NCBI GenBank assembly: GCA_018242445.1
Contig: JAFEBW010000028.1
Coordinates: 1-64,000 of the forward strand
Direction of reading: 5' to 3'
DNA: 64,000 bases
Origin: Pseudomonadota bacterium
Lineage (GTDB): Bacteria; Pseudomonadota; Gammaproteobacteria; Xanthomonadales; Xanthomonadaceae
In this document: one piece after another, positions 40,291 to 49,465 of the stretch
How positions within the stretch are numbered: position 1 is the stretch's first letter
Layout of the letters: every line of letters starts with the position of its first letter
Program-made: the position numbers and the translations under genes
The notes under the pieces: generated by a model
The model's database searches: none
The model's input: only the letters and a program-made list of their open reading frames with translations
What the model was told of the DNA's origin: nothing

Positions 40291-41573
40291 GATCCCAGCA
40301 TCCCGCGCACCTTGCGCAATGCCACGACGAAGCGTTCTATTTCCTCGTGGGTGTTGTAGAAAGCCAGCGAAGCGCGGCAAGTGGCCGGCACGCCGTAGAA
40401 CTGCATCAGCGGGTGCGCGCAGTGGTGGCCCGAGCGTACCGCCACGCCTTCCAGATCGAGCAGGGTGGCCAGATCGTGCGCATGCGCGCCCACGACGAGG
40501 AAGGAAATCACCGCGGCCTTCTCCGGTGCGGTGCCGATGATGCGCAGGCCATCGAGCTTGCGCATCTCCTCGGTGGCATGCGCCAGCAACTCGGCTTCGC
40601 GGGCATGGATGTTGCCCATGCCCAGCGCAGCGAGGTAATCCACCGCCGCGCCCAGGCCGATGAAGCCCGCGATGTTGGGCGTGCCGGCCTCGAACTTGTG
40701 CGGCGGGTCGTTGAACACGGTGTGCTCGAAACGCACCTCGCGGATCATCTCGCCGCCGCCGAAGAACGGCGGCATGGCCTGCAAGTGCTCGCGACGCGCC
40801 CACAGCGCGCCGGTGCCGGTGGGGCCGCACATCTTGTGGCCGGTGATGGCATAGAAATCGCAGCCGATCGCCGGCACGTCCACCGCCAGATGCGGCATGG
40901 CCTGCGAGCCATCGACCACGCTGACGATGCCGCGCTTGCGCGCCTGCCGGCAGATCTCGCGCACCGGGTTGATGGTGCCGAGCACGTTGGAAACGTGGGT
41001 GATGCCGAGCAGCTTCACCTCCGGCGTCATTGCCGCATGCAGGGCATCCAGGTCGAGCACGCCTTCCGGGGTGATTTCCGCGACCTTGATCCTCGCGCCC
41101 GTGCGCTGCGCCACCAGTTGCCACGGCACGATGTTGGCGTGGTGCTCCATGCGCGAAAGCAGGATGGCATCGCCGGGCCCGAGTTGCGGTAGCGCCCAGC
41201 TATAGGCGACGAGGTTGATCGCCATCGTGGTGCCGCTGGTGAAGATCACGTCCTCGCGGCGTGCTCCGATGTGCGCGGCCAGTTGCGTGCGCGCATCTTC
41301 GTAGGCCGAGGTGGCGCGTTCGCCCAGCGCGTGCACCGCGCGCGAGACGTTGGCGTTGTACTCGCGATAATAGGCATCCACCGCGGCGATGACGGCCTCG
41401 GGCTTCTGCCCGGTGTTGGCCGAATCGAAATACAGCAGCGGCTTGCCGTGGACTTGCCGGCGCAGCAGCGGAAAATCGGCGCGCACGCGATGCCAGTCGA
41501 TGCTCTTGGCACCATCCCCCGCTTGCGGGGATGAATCGGGAGATGGCATCTCATCGTGCAGGTGCGTGTTCAC
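40287..41573 (-). CDS. sufS: Cysteine desulfurase SufS
   Basis: 428 residues from the GTG at 41573, whose first bases overlap the sufD stop. It removes sulfur from cysteine for iron-sulfur cluster assembly. The PLP lysine is K247 in TGHKMCGPTG and the persulfide cysteine is C385 in SGHHCAHPL, within the type II desulfurase pattern. Residues about 12-23 are encoded by a REP-like palindrome (41513-41533), giving a small Pro/Ser/Gly insert ahead of the conserved core. SufS-type enzymes usually need SufE or SufU, neither of which is in this operon. Confidence 0.94.
   Translation of the reverse strand: MNTHLHDEMPSPDSSPQAGDGAKSIDWHRVRADFPLLRRQVHGKPLLYFDSANTGQKPEAVIAAVDAYYREYNANVSRAVHALGERATSAYEDARTQLAAHIGARREDVIFTSGTTMAINLVAYSWALPQLGPGDAILLSRMEHHANIVPWQLVAQRTGARIKVAEITPEGVLDLDALHAAMTPEVKLLGITHVSNVLGTINPVREICRQARKRGIVSVVDGSQAMPHLAVDVPAIGCDFYAITGHKMCGPTGTGALWARREHLQAMPPFFGGGEMIREVRFEHTVFNDPPHKFEAGTPNIAGFIGLGAAVDYLAALGMGNIHAREAELLAHATEEMRKLDGLRIIGTAPEKAAVISFLVVGAHAHDLATLLDLEGVAVRSGHHCAHPLMQFYGVPATCRASLAFYNTHEEIERFVVALRKVRGMLGS
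41513..41533 (-). repeat. REP-like palindrome inside the sufS N-terminus
   Basis: A CATCCCC arm and its inverse around CGCTTG, same core as the palindromes at 42894-43007. It is read in frame as part of sufS. No tail or partner is evident. Confidence 0.65.
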
Positions 41574-42829
41574 GCTGCCGCCTCGATCCGTTCCAGCGCC
41601 GCGTCCAACGCCTGTCGCGCGCATTCAGCCATGCCGGCATCATCGAGCACATCCAAGGCCTGCCGGCAGAACGCGCCGGTCAGCAATGCACGCGCCTGGC
41701 CCTCCGGCAAGCCGCGCGAGCGCAGGTAGAACAGCGCGGTTTCGTCGAGCCTGCCGACGGTGGCGCCATGCGCGGCCTTGACCTCGTCGGCGTGGATCTC
41801 CAGCACCGGCTGGGTGTCGATCTCGGCGCTGGCCGAGAGCAGCAGGTTCTTGTTCGACAGCCGCGCATCGGCACCATCAGCACCCGGGTGGATGGTGATG
41901 CCGCCGTGGAACACCGCATGCGCCTGATCGCGAGCCATGCCGCGCCAGAGCAGGTCGCAGGCGGTATCGCGGGCGATGTGCTCGATGCCGAGGCGGGTGT
42001 CGAGGTGGCGCGAGCCATCGGCCAGCAGCACGCCATTGGCGAACAAGCGCGCGCCATCGCCTTCCAGCCGCGCGTTGAGTTCATGCCGCGACAAGGCTGC
42101 GCCGAGTTCGAGGTCGAGGCGACGGTACGTCGCTGCGCGCGCGAGAGTGGCATCGGTGCGGACGATCAGGCTTGCACCTGCGCTTTCCTGCTGGATGTGC
42201 AGGTGGCGTAGGCGTGCGCCATCGGCCAGGTGCGCTTGCGCGAGCAGGTTGCCGAAATGCGCATGCGTGCCGACGGCAATGTGGTGTTCGACCAGATCCA
42301 GTTCCGCGCCGGGATCGAGCGCGATCCGCAAACGCGCGTGCCATGCCACATCCGCGCTGGCCGGTGCGCCGAGGAACACGAGATGGATCGGCACCGTTGC
42401 ACGCGCTTGCGTGGTTGCATGCAGCAACAAGACTTGTTCGGTCAGAGCCGCATTCAGGCGTGCGAAGATCTCGTCATTGCGCTCGTAGCGCGGCAGTTGA
42501 AAACTCAGTGTGTCGTCATCGCGTTCCCCTGGACTGCCCAACAGCACGCCTTCAGGCAATCCGGTCGCATCCGAAAGCGCAGCGTCGTGCTGACCATTGA
42601 CGAAGACGATGCGCGGGGCAGGGATGCGTGCCAGTGCAGCCGGATCGACCGGCGCGAGCAGCGCGGCATCCTTGCTGAACGTACGTTGCGCGAGGGCGTG
42701 TAGCGATGTGTATTTCCAGCGCTCGGCCTTGCGGGTGGGCAGGCCACCGGCCAGCGCGGCATCGAGGACGGCGCGGCGCCCGCCATCACCGCTGAAGCCA
42801 TGGGCCATGGAGTCGAGCAGCGCGCTCAC
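41570..42829 (-). CDS. sufD: Iron-sulfur cluster assembly protein SufD
   Basis: 419 residues. The C-terminal beta-helix shows the SufBD pattern: THAHFGNLLAQAHLADGARL, DTRLGIEHIARDTACDLLWRG-type sequence, HGGITIHPGADGADARLSNKNLLLS, and DEVKAAHGATVGRLDE. It forms the SufBC2D scaffold. The start is separated from sufC by a 286-base gap with an inverted REP pair. Confidence 0.94.
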   Translation of the reverse strand: MSALLDSMAHGFSGDGGRRAVLDAALAGGLPTRKAERWKYTSLHALAQRTFSKDAALLAPVDPAALARIPAPRIVFVNGQHDAALSDATGLPEGVLLGSPGERDDDTLSFQLPRYERNDEIFARLNAALTEQVLLLHATTQARATVPIHLVFLGAPASADVAWHARLRIALDPGAELDLVEHHIAVGTHAHFGNLLAQAHLADGARLRHLHIQQESAGASLIVRTDATLARAATYRRLDLELGAALSRHELNARLEGDGARLFANGVLLADGSRHLDTRLGIEHIARDTACDLLWRGMARDQAHAVFHGGITIHPGADGADARLSNKNLLLSASAEIDTQPVLEIHADEVKAAHGATVGRLDETALFYLRSRGLPEGQARALLTGAFCRQALDVLDDAGMAECARQALDAALERIEAAA

Positions 42830-42893
42830 GGCTGCATTCCCTCACCCACGCGCCTACCCGGGAACCAATCATCCGGAGCGCCGCAACAAGACT

Positions 42894-43007
42894 CCTTCCC
42901 CCGCTTGCGGGGGAAGGTTGGGATGGGGGCGATTTCGCATAATGGATCTTTCGGAAAATCGATGGAATCTGCCCCCAGCCTAGCCCTCCCCCGCAAGCGG
43001 GGGAGGG
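42894..43007. repeat. Inverted REP pair between sufC and sufD
   Basis: Left palindrome 42894-42917 with tail to 42929; right tail from 42971 and palindrome 42984-43007. Both tails face inward. The two hairpins would lie in the suf transcript between sufC and sufD. The best preserved pair in the window. Confidence 0.85.
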
Positions 43008-43115
43008 TATCCATCTTGTTTGTCCTAGATGGTTTGCGAGCAACAATCGACCATTGCAAGGTTGGCAAGCAACTCTCCGGCTGGGAGTTGGGTTCAAAGC
43101 TGAAGCGTGCGGCGC

Positions 43116-43886
43116 TCACGCCGCCGCCCCCGGCGCGATGCGCTCGCGCACCCAGGCATAGCCGTGCTGTTCGAGTTCCAGCGCCAGCTCCGGTCCACCG
43201 GTCTCGACGATGCGCCCATCGGCCAGCACATGCACCACGTCGGGCTGGATGTAATCGAGCAGGCGCTGGTAGTGGGTGATGACCACGAAGGCGCGCTCGG
43301 GCGAGCGCAGCGCGTTCACGCCATCGGCCACCGCCTTGAGCGCGTCGATGTCCAGCCCCGAATCGGTCTCGTCGAGGATCGCCAGCTTGGGTTCCAGCAC
43401 GGCGAGCTGGAAGATCTCGTTGCGTTTCTTTTCGCCGCCGGAAAACCCTTCGTTGACCCCGCGGTTGAGCAGGTCGTCCTTCAGGTGCAGCACCTTGAGC
43501 TTTTCGCGCACGCGGCGCAGGAACTGCATCGAATCCAGTTCCGGCTCGCCGCGCGCCTTGCGCTGTGCGTTGAACGCTGCGCGCAGGAAATAGGTGTTGT
43601 TCACGCCCGGGATTTCTACCGGGTACTGGAAGGCGAGGAACAGCCCGGCGGCGGCGCGTTCTTCGGGCTCCAGTGCCAGCAGATCGCGCCCATCGAGGGT
43701 GACCGAACCTTCCGTCACTTCGTAGCCGCTGCGCCCTGCGAGCACGTATCCGAGAGTGGATTTGCCCGCGCCGTTGGGGCCCATGATGGCGTGCACCTGA
43801 CCTGCCTGCACGTCGAGCGACAGGCCCTTGAGGATGTCCTTGCCGGCGATGCGGGCGTGAAGGTTGTGGATGGAGAGCATGGGCAT
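43116..43886 (-). CDS. sufC: Iron-sulfur cluster assembly ATPase SufC
   Basis: 256 residues. It is an ABC ATPase without membrane domain: Walker A GPNGAGKST, SufC-type signature FSGGEKKRNE, Walker B LAILDETDSGLD and the switch His in FVVITHYQR. The ATG at 43886 overlaps the stop of the preceding nucleotidyltransferase-like gene; an ATG at 43880 is an alternative with AGGA at more usual spacing. Confidence 0.95.
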   Translation of the reverse strand: MPMLSIHNLHARIAGKDILKGLSLDVQAGQVHAIMGPNGAGKSTLGYVLAGRSGYEVTEGSVTLDGRDLLALEPEERAAAGLFLAFQYPVEIPGVNNTYFLRAAFNAQRKARGEPELDSMQFLRRVREKLKVLHLKDDLLNRGVNEGFSGGEKKRNEIFQLAVLEPKLAILDETDSGLDIDALKAVADGVNALRSPERAFVVITHYQRLLDYIQPDVVHVLADGRIVETGGPELALELEQHGYAWVRERIAPGAAA

Positions 43887-44338
43887 CAATTCCTTTCTTT
43901 CCTGCGGTCGAATTCCTCCAGATCGCCCAGATCCTTGGGGCGGCCAGAGGCTTTCTTGTTGATGAGGAGATCTTCGAGAGCTATCAACGGGATGCGTACG
44001 CCGCCCAGCAGCGCATGCGTTCTGCGCGGATAGCAGTCATTGAAATCACATCCGGAAATCCAGGTAAGCAAGTCGATACGATTCGGCGGTCGGCCCATCA
44101 TCAGGACGGCCTTCGGGTCGAGCAAGTCATCCTTCGTGAATTCGCCGAAACCGAATTCCAGCAACGCGGCAAGCGTCTTGTCGGCGTTTTCCTGTGACCG
44201 TTCGAGCCAGAAATCGATGTCTTCGGTCATGCGTACGAAGCCGAGGGCATTCACCGCGACGCCGCCGACGATCATGTAATGCACGTCATGCTCGTCGAGC
44301 AACCGAATGAAGTCTTTGAAATCCTGGATCAGTTCCAT
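43886..44338 (-). CDS. Nucleotidyltransferase-fold protein inserted in the suf operon
   Basis: 150 residues. The motif VGGVAVNALGFVRMTEDIDFWL (split over residues about 23-45) is the nucleotidyltransferase signature: a Gly-Gly helix followed by an Asp-x-Asp metal pair. Such small proteins occur in MNT-type toxin-antitoxin and AbiEii-like systems and as stand-alone DUF6036-like proteins. The C-terminus (LIALEDLLINKKASGRPKDLGDLEEF) is typical of them. AGGA precedes the ATG. Base composition is visibly lower in GC than the flanking suf genes, suggesting acquisition. Its start overlaps the next upstream small gene by 53 bases. Confidence 0.8.
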   Translation of the reverse strand: MELIQDFKDFIRLLDEHDVHYMIVGGVAVNALGFVRMTEDIDFWLERSQENADKTLAALLEFGFGEFTKDDLLDPKAVLMMGRPPNRIDLLTWISGCDFNDCYPRRTHALLGGVRIPLIALEDLLINKKASGRPKDLGDLEEFDRRKERN

Positions 44339-44486
44339 ATCGATCCTCGATGACTCTGGTGCGTAGCTTCAAGAAAAGTGCCAGCCTCTCGTCCTTGGTG
44401 AAACGCGCGTATTCATCCACCAGACTGGGCTCTTCGCCGATCCGGAATTTGCGCGCGATCCGTTCGATCCGGCTTTGCGTGTCCAT
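44286..44486 (-). CDS. Small helical protein paired with the nucleotidyltransferase-like gene
   Basis: 66 residues, charged and helical (SRIERIARKFRIGEEPSLVD, then DERLALFLKLRTRVIEDRYG). GAGG lies seven bases before the ATG, which is nine bases past the sufB stop. It overlaps the next gene by 53 bases, as toxin-antitoxin and other two-gene modules often do. No family is recognised; it may be the partner of the nucleotidyltransferase-like protein. Confidence 0.7.
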   Translation of the reverse strand: MDTQSRIERIARKFRIGEEPSLVDEYARFTKDERLALFLKLRTRVIEDRYGTDPGFQRLHSVARRA

Positions 44487-44495
44487 GCCTGGGCC

Positions 44496-45935
<1,440 letters not shown>

Positions 45936-45957
45936 GGGGTTCTCGTTTGTGCGGCTC

Positions 45958-46404
45958 TCAGCCGACCAGTCGCGCGGCGATGCGCCGTCGGGGCATGCGC
46001 GCAACCGGGGCGAGCAATTGCGCCAAGGTGACCGCGCGCAGGGCGTCGGCGACCACGTCGTTGATCCGGCGCCAGTTGGCGCGCACGCCGCAGTGATCCT
46101 GGATGCCGCAATCGCCATCGTGCAGGCTGCATTCGGTCATGCCCAGCGGGCCTTCGATGGCCTCGACGATTTCGATCAGGCTGATGGCGTCGGCGGGGCG
46201 GGCGAGGCGGTAGCCGCCGTTGGCGCCGCGGAAGGCCTCGACCAGGCCCGCCTGCGCCAGCGATTTCAGAAGCTTGCTGACCGTCGGTGCCTCCAGGTGC
46301 GCGCGTTCGGCCAGTTCGGCCGCGCTGTGCACGCGCTGCACGTCGGCGGCGAGCAGGGTCAGCACGAGGCTGGCGTAATCGGTCAGGCGGGTGACGCGCA
46401 GCAT
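45958..46404 (-). CDS. Rrf2-family iron-sulfur regulator of the suf operon (SufR/IscR-like)
   Basis: 148 residues from the ATG at 46404. The winged helix (residues about 1-60) includes [29 protein letters not shown] and the wing [12 protein letters not shown]. Three cysteines in [15 protein letters not shown] match the cluster-binding site of IscR-type sensors, with spacing C-x6-C-x5-C. It heads the suf operon and probably represses it when clusters are sufficient. Confidence 0.92.
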   Translation of the reverse strand: MLRVTRLTDYASLVLTLLAADVQRVHSAAELAERAHLEAPTVSKLLKSLAQAGLVEAFRGANGGYRLARPADAISLIEIVEAIEGPLGMTECSLHDGDCGIQDHCGVRANWRRINDVVADALRAVTLAQLLAPVARMPRRRIAARLVG

Positions 46405-46438
46405 GGCTATGGGTGGGGCACAACGAATCAGTACCGGA

Positions 46439-46444
46439 ATTGTA
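46439..46444 (-). promoter_or_regulatory. Possible -10 element of the suf operon
   Basis: TACAAT on the minus strand, 35 bases before the Rrf2 ATG. The -35 region is weak, which would fit a regulated promoter, but no palindromic operator was recognised with confidence. Confidence 0.3.
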
Positions 46445-46602
46445 CGCTTTGTTGCAGGTCCATGCCAGCCGCGATGCCCGGGCATGGATGATCTGGGTCA
46501 ATCCGGACGGATGCCGCAAACACACTCGGATCGGGCTTGCCATGCGCCCGCGAACGGCGACAATGCGCGTCTTCCGACGAGGTGCGCAGGTCTGCCAACG
46601 CC

Positions 46603-47088
46603 ATGCCAAGAAAAAAAATCCAGGTACGCCATTCCGCCATCCACGGCAACGGCATGTTCGCCATCGCCGACATCCCGGCTGGAACGCGATTGATCGAATA
46701 CAAGGGCCAGCGCATGACCCACGCGCAGGCCGACCGCCTGTACGACGGCAGCACCGAAACCGGGCACACCTTCCTGTTCACGCTCAACGACAAATACATC
46801 ATCGACGCCAATGTCGATGGCAACGAGGCGCGCTGGATCAACCACGGCTGCGATCCGAATTGCGAAGCGGTGCTGGAAGAAGCGCCGGGCCGCGACCGCC
46901 GCGCGGATCGCGTGTTCATCGAAGCCAAGCGCGACATCCACGTCGGCGAGGAACTGACCTACAACTACGGCATCACGCTGGAAGAACGGCAAACCGCCCG
47001 CCTGAAGGCGATCTGGGCCTGCCGCTGCGGCTCGCGCAAGTGCACCGGGACGATGTTGCAGCCCAAGCGCTGCCAAAGCGGCGCGTGA
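46603..47088 (+). CDS. SET-domain protein-lysine methyltransferase
   Basis: 161 residues from the ATG at 46603. Nearly the whole protein is a SET domain: the N-terminal HGNGMFAIADIPAG, the SAM-site segment RWINHGCDPNCEA, the catalytic tyrosine region GEELTYNYG, and a post-SET zinc motif CRCGSRKCTGTM. These are the features of eukaryotic histone methyltransferases in a minimal form. The bacterial substrate is unknown; a DNA-binding or ribosomal protein is possible. It is divergent from the suf regulator. Confidence 0.92.
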   Translation: MPRKKIQVRHSAIHGNGMFAIADIPAGTRLIEYKGQRMTHAQADRLYDGSTETGHTFLFTLNDKYIIDANVDGNEARWINHGCDPNCEAVLEEAPGRDRRADRVFIEAKRDIHVGEELTYNYGITLEERQTARLKAIWACRCGSRKCTGTMLQPKRCQSGA

Positions 47089-47124
47089 TCTGGATGCGTC
47101 GAAATTGCGAAGGCCCTGGACGGA

Positions 47125-48645
47125 TCAGGCCCCATCGCCGCGCGCCAGTGCGGCACGCAGAGGGTTCAGAGCGGTGCCGTAGCGCGGGGCGCGGGCGGTG
47201 TCGCGGCGCAGCGGTTCGCGCACCTGCGCGGCGCTGAAGGTGCGCACGGCGCGTTCGGAACGGTGGAAATCGAGGCAAGCCGGGTCGAAGGGCAGGCCGA
47301 GGAAATCCAGCAGGCGACGGGTCTGCGCTTCCGGGTCGCGTTGCAGATCCTCGTAGGAATGCACCATGAAACGGGTTGGCAGGCGCTGCTGCCAACCTCG
47401 GCACAGGCGGTCGTAGTCGTGCCAGAACCGCGCCAGTTCGTCGATGTCGTAGCTGTAGAACGTGCCGAAAGCGAACAATTGGCGGAAACAGGCCAGGCAG
47501 GTTTCCACCCGGTCGCGCCGGCAATCGATGAAGCGCGCACCCGGCAGCATCATCGCCGCCGCACCCACCAACAGCCAGTTTTGCAGGCTCTTGTCGAGGC
47601 TGATGGGTTTTTCGCTGCGCCAGCGCGCGGTGCGGCTCAGGTATTCCTCGCCCAGCCGACGCCAGTCCGCGGCAGTCGCATCGGCCACCCAGTCCGGGAA
47701 CTCCTTGCGGCGGCGGTTGGTTTCGGCGGTCAGCACGATGTCCAGATCCGGCAATTCGCCGGCGCCTTCCATCTGCGGATGCATGGACAGGATCTGCTCG
47801 GTGAGCGTGGAGCCCGAGCGCGGCATGGAAATCAGGAACACCACCTCGCGCCCGATGGACGCATCGCTCGCCGGCGGAAAGGGGCCGGGGAACGCATCGC
47901 CGACGGCCGCAACCTGCCGGCTGAACTTCGGCCCATCCCAGGCGATGCGATGGCGCGCGAGGCGGTTGGTCTCGCACAGGATGCCGAAGGCCGCGCGATA
48001 TACGCCCTGATCCTCCAGCGCCTTGGACAGCGCGTAACCCACGAACACGCGGTCGGCGTCGCTCATGCTGCGGTCGTCGTGCAGCAGGCGCAGCGTGGCC
48101 ATGTCGCGCGCGGAAAACTTCAGGGTCTTGCAGTTGCACAGGTTGAACCAGGCGCGCGGCGCCACCGCGCGATCGCCCAGACAACTGCGGAAGCAGGCGA
48201 TGGCCCCGTCGATGTCGCCGAGTTGCCGCAACGCATTGCCCAGCGCGCTGCGGGCGACGGTGTAGCCGGGGTCGCAGGCCAGCGCGCGCTCGAATGCGGG
48301 CTTGGCCTGCCTCGGATCGGCGTTGGCGATGTGCGCCTTGCCCAGGCCGATCCACGCATCGCGCGCATCCGGAGCCTGCGCGGTGGCCCTTTCCATGATC
48401 GGGATGGCGCTCGGGCTGTCGCCGCTCACGCACAGCGCGTCGGCGAGTTCGATCATCAGGTCGATGTGATCGGGTTGCAGACGCAAGCCCGCGCGATAGC
48501 TCGCGATGGCGGCCGCGTGCTCGCCGCGCCGCGCCTGCTCGCGGCCTCGTGCCAGCAGCGCCTGCCAGTCGGCGGCGGGTGGATCGCTCGGCGTGGGCGC
48601 GACCCGGGCAGTCGTCGCAGTCTTCGCGTTGGGCTCGTCGTGCAT
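47125..48645 (-). CDS. TPR-repeat sulfotransferase
   Basis: 506 residues, no signal peptide. Residues about 25-200 hold TPR-type helical repeats (AIASYRAGLRLQPDH, AWIGLGKAHIANADPRQAKPAFERALACDPG). Residues about 245-500 are a sulfotransferase domain with the phosphosulfate loop SMPRSGSTLTEQIL and the second cofactor segment FIDCRRDRVETCLACF. Fusions of this kind resemble tyrosyl-protein sulfotransferases, with the TPRs likely holding the acceptor. The acceptor is unknown. Confidence 0.85.
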   Translation of the reverse strand: MHDEPNAKTATTARVAPTPSDPPAADWQALLARGREQARRGEHAAAIASYRAGLRLQPDHIDLMIELADALCVSGDSPSAIPIMERATAQAPDARDAWIGLGKAHIANADPRQAKPAFERALACDPGYTVARSALGNALRQLGDIDGAIACFRSCLGDRAVAPRAWFNLCNCKTLKFSARDMATLRLLHDDRSMSDADRVFVGYALSKALEDQGVYRAAFGILCETNRLARHRIAWDGPKFSRQVAAVGDAFPGPFPPASDASIGREVVFLISMPRSGSTLTEQILSMHPQMEGAGELPDLDIVLTAETNRRRKEFPDWVADATAADWRRLGEEYLSRTARWRSEKPISLDKSLQNWLLVGAAAMMLPGARFIDCRRDRVETCLACFRQLFAFGTFYSYDIDELARFWHDYDRLCRGWQQRLPTRFMVHSYEDLQRDPEAQTRRLLDFLGLPFDPACLDFHRSERAVRTFSAAQVREPLRRDTARAPRYGTALNPLRAALARGDGA

Positions 48646-48743
48646 GAAAAGCGCCGTCTGCCTTGCCAGATGGAAACGCCAAGCATGCCACGGCGCATGG
48701 CAAGGCGTCCTTCAACCGGTCCAGCGCGCCGAAACGGGCTCGA

Positions 48744-49286
48744 TCAGGGCGATGGCCCCGCGCCGGATACCAGCGCGCAGTTCTCGTAGATCGACTCGCC
48801 GTGCGCGCCGGTGCGCTTGCAGGCGCGGGTGTCGGCGATGATCGGCGCGTTGGCCTGCGAGACAGCGTAAATGCAGTCGGCGCGCGCCGCGGCTTGCGCT
48901 TGTTCGAGTTGGCGTTGGCGCTGCGCGCGCTGCCATTCCAGCGCCAAGCGTCGGCGCTCGCGCGAGCGCGTGGTGGCCGTGGTTTGCAGGGAGCTGGCGT
49001 CGCGATGCCTGCGCAGCGGTGCGGTGGCCGCGTCGCCGGCTGTATCACCCGCCGCACGGTGGCCTGTAGCCTGCGGGTGTCGGCCTGCCCGCGTGGGCGT
49101 GTTCTTGACCACAAGGTGATGGAACCCCGCCGTGGAATGTTGCGACCGCGTCTGCGCGCTGGAACGAGTGTGTGCGGTGGTTTGGGTATGCGCACTGGGC
49201 CGCGCATCGACGGTAGAGGCCAGCATCGCGCCGACAGAGAGGGCCAACGCGAACTTCGTGGACAGGGACAGCAGTGACGTGGACAT
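48744..49286 (-). CDS. Small secreted hypothetical protein
   Basis: 180 residues with a signal peptide ending VDA-R near residue 29. Residues 30-95 are Thr/His/Arg-rich low-complexity (HTQTTAHTRSSAQTRSQHS). A basic helix follows (RERRRLALEWQRAQRQRQLEQ). The last 50 residues have three cysteines (ADCIYAV, RACKRTG, ENCALV). No family is recognised. Confidence 0.65.
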   Translation of the reverse strand: MSTSLLSLSTKFALALSVGAMLASTVDARPSAHTQTTAHTRSSAQTRSQHSTAGFHHLVVKNTPTRAGRHPQATGHRAAGDTAGDAATAPLRRHRDASSLQTTATTRSRERRRLALEWQRAQRQRQLEQAQAAARADCIYAVSQANAPIIADTRACKRTGAHGESIYENCALVSGAGPSP

Positions 49287-49465
49287 GGGCGATCCGGCGT
49301 GTTTGGGGTGGACGCAGGATCGCAGGGCGCACGCCGTGGCTCCATCGGCAAACCGCGCGGCGTGGGGTAGGAAACGGCCTACACGCCGTGTGTCTGCCCG
49401 TCATGGAGGCAGCAACGGCACCCCATTGCCGACGCACGGCCCTACCCGAGTGTCGGCACGCTCCA

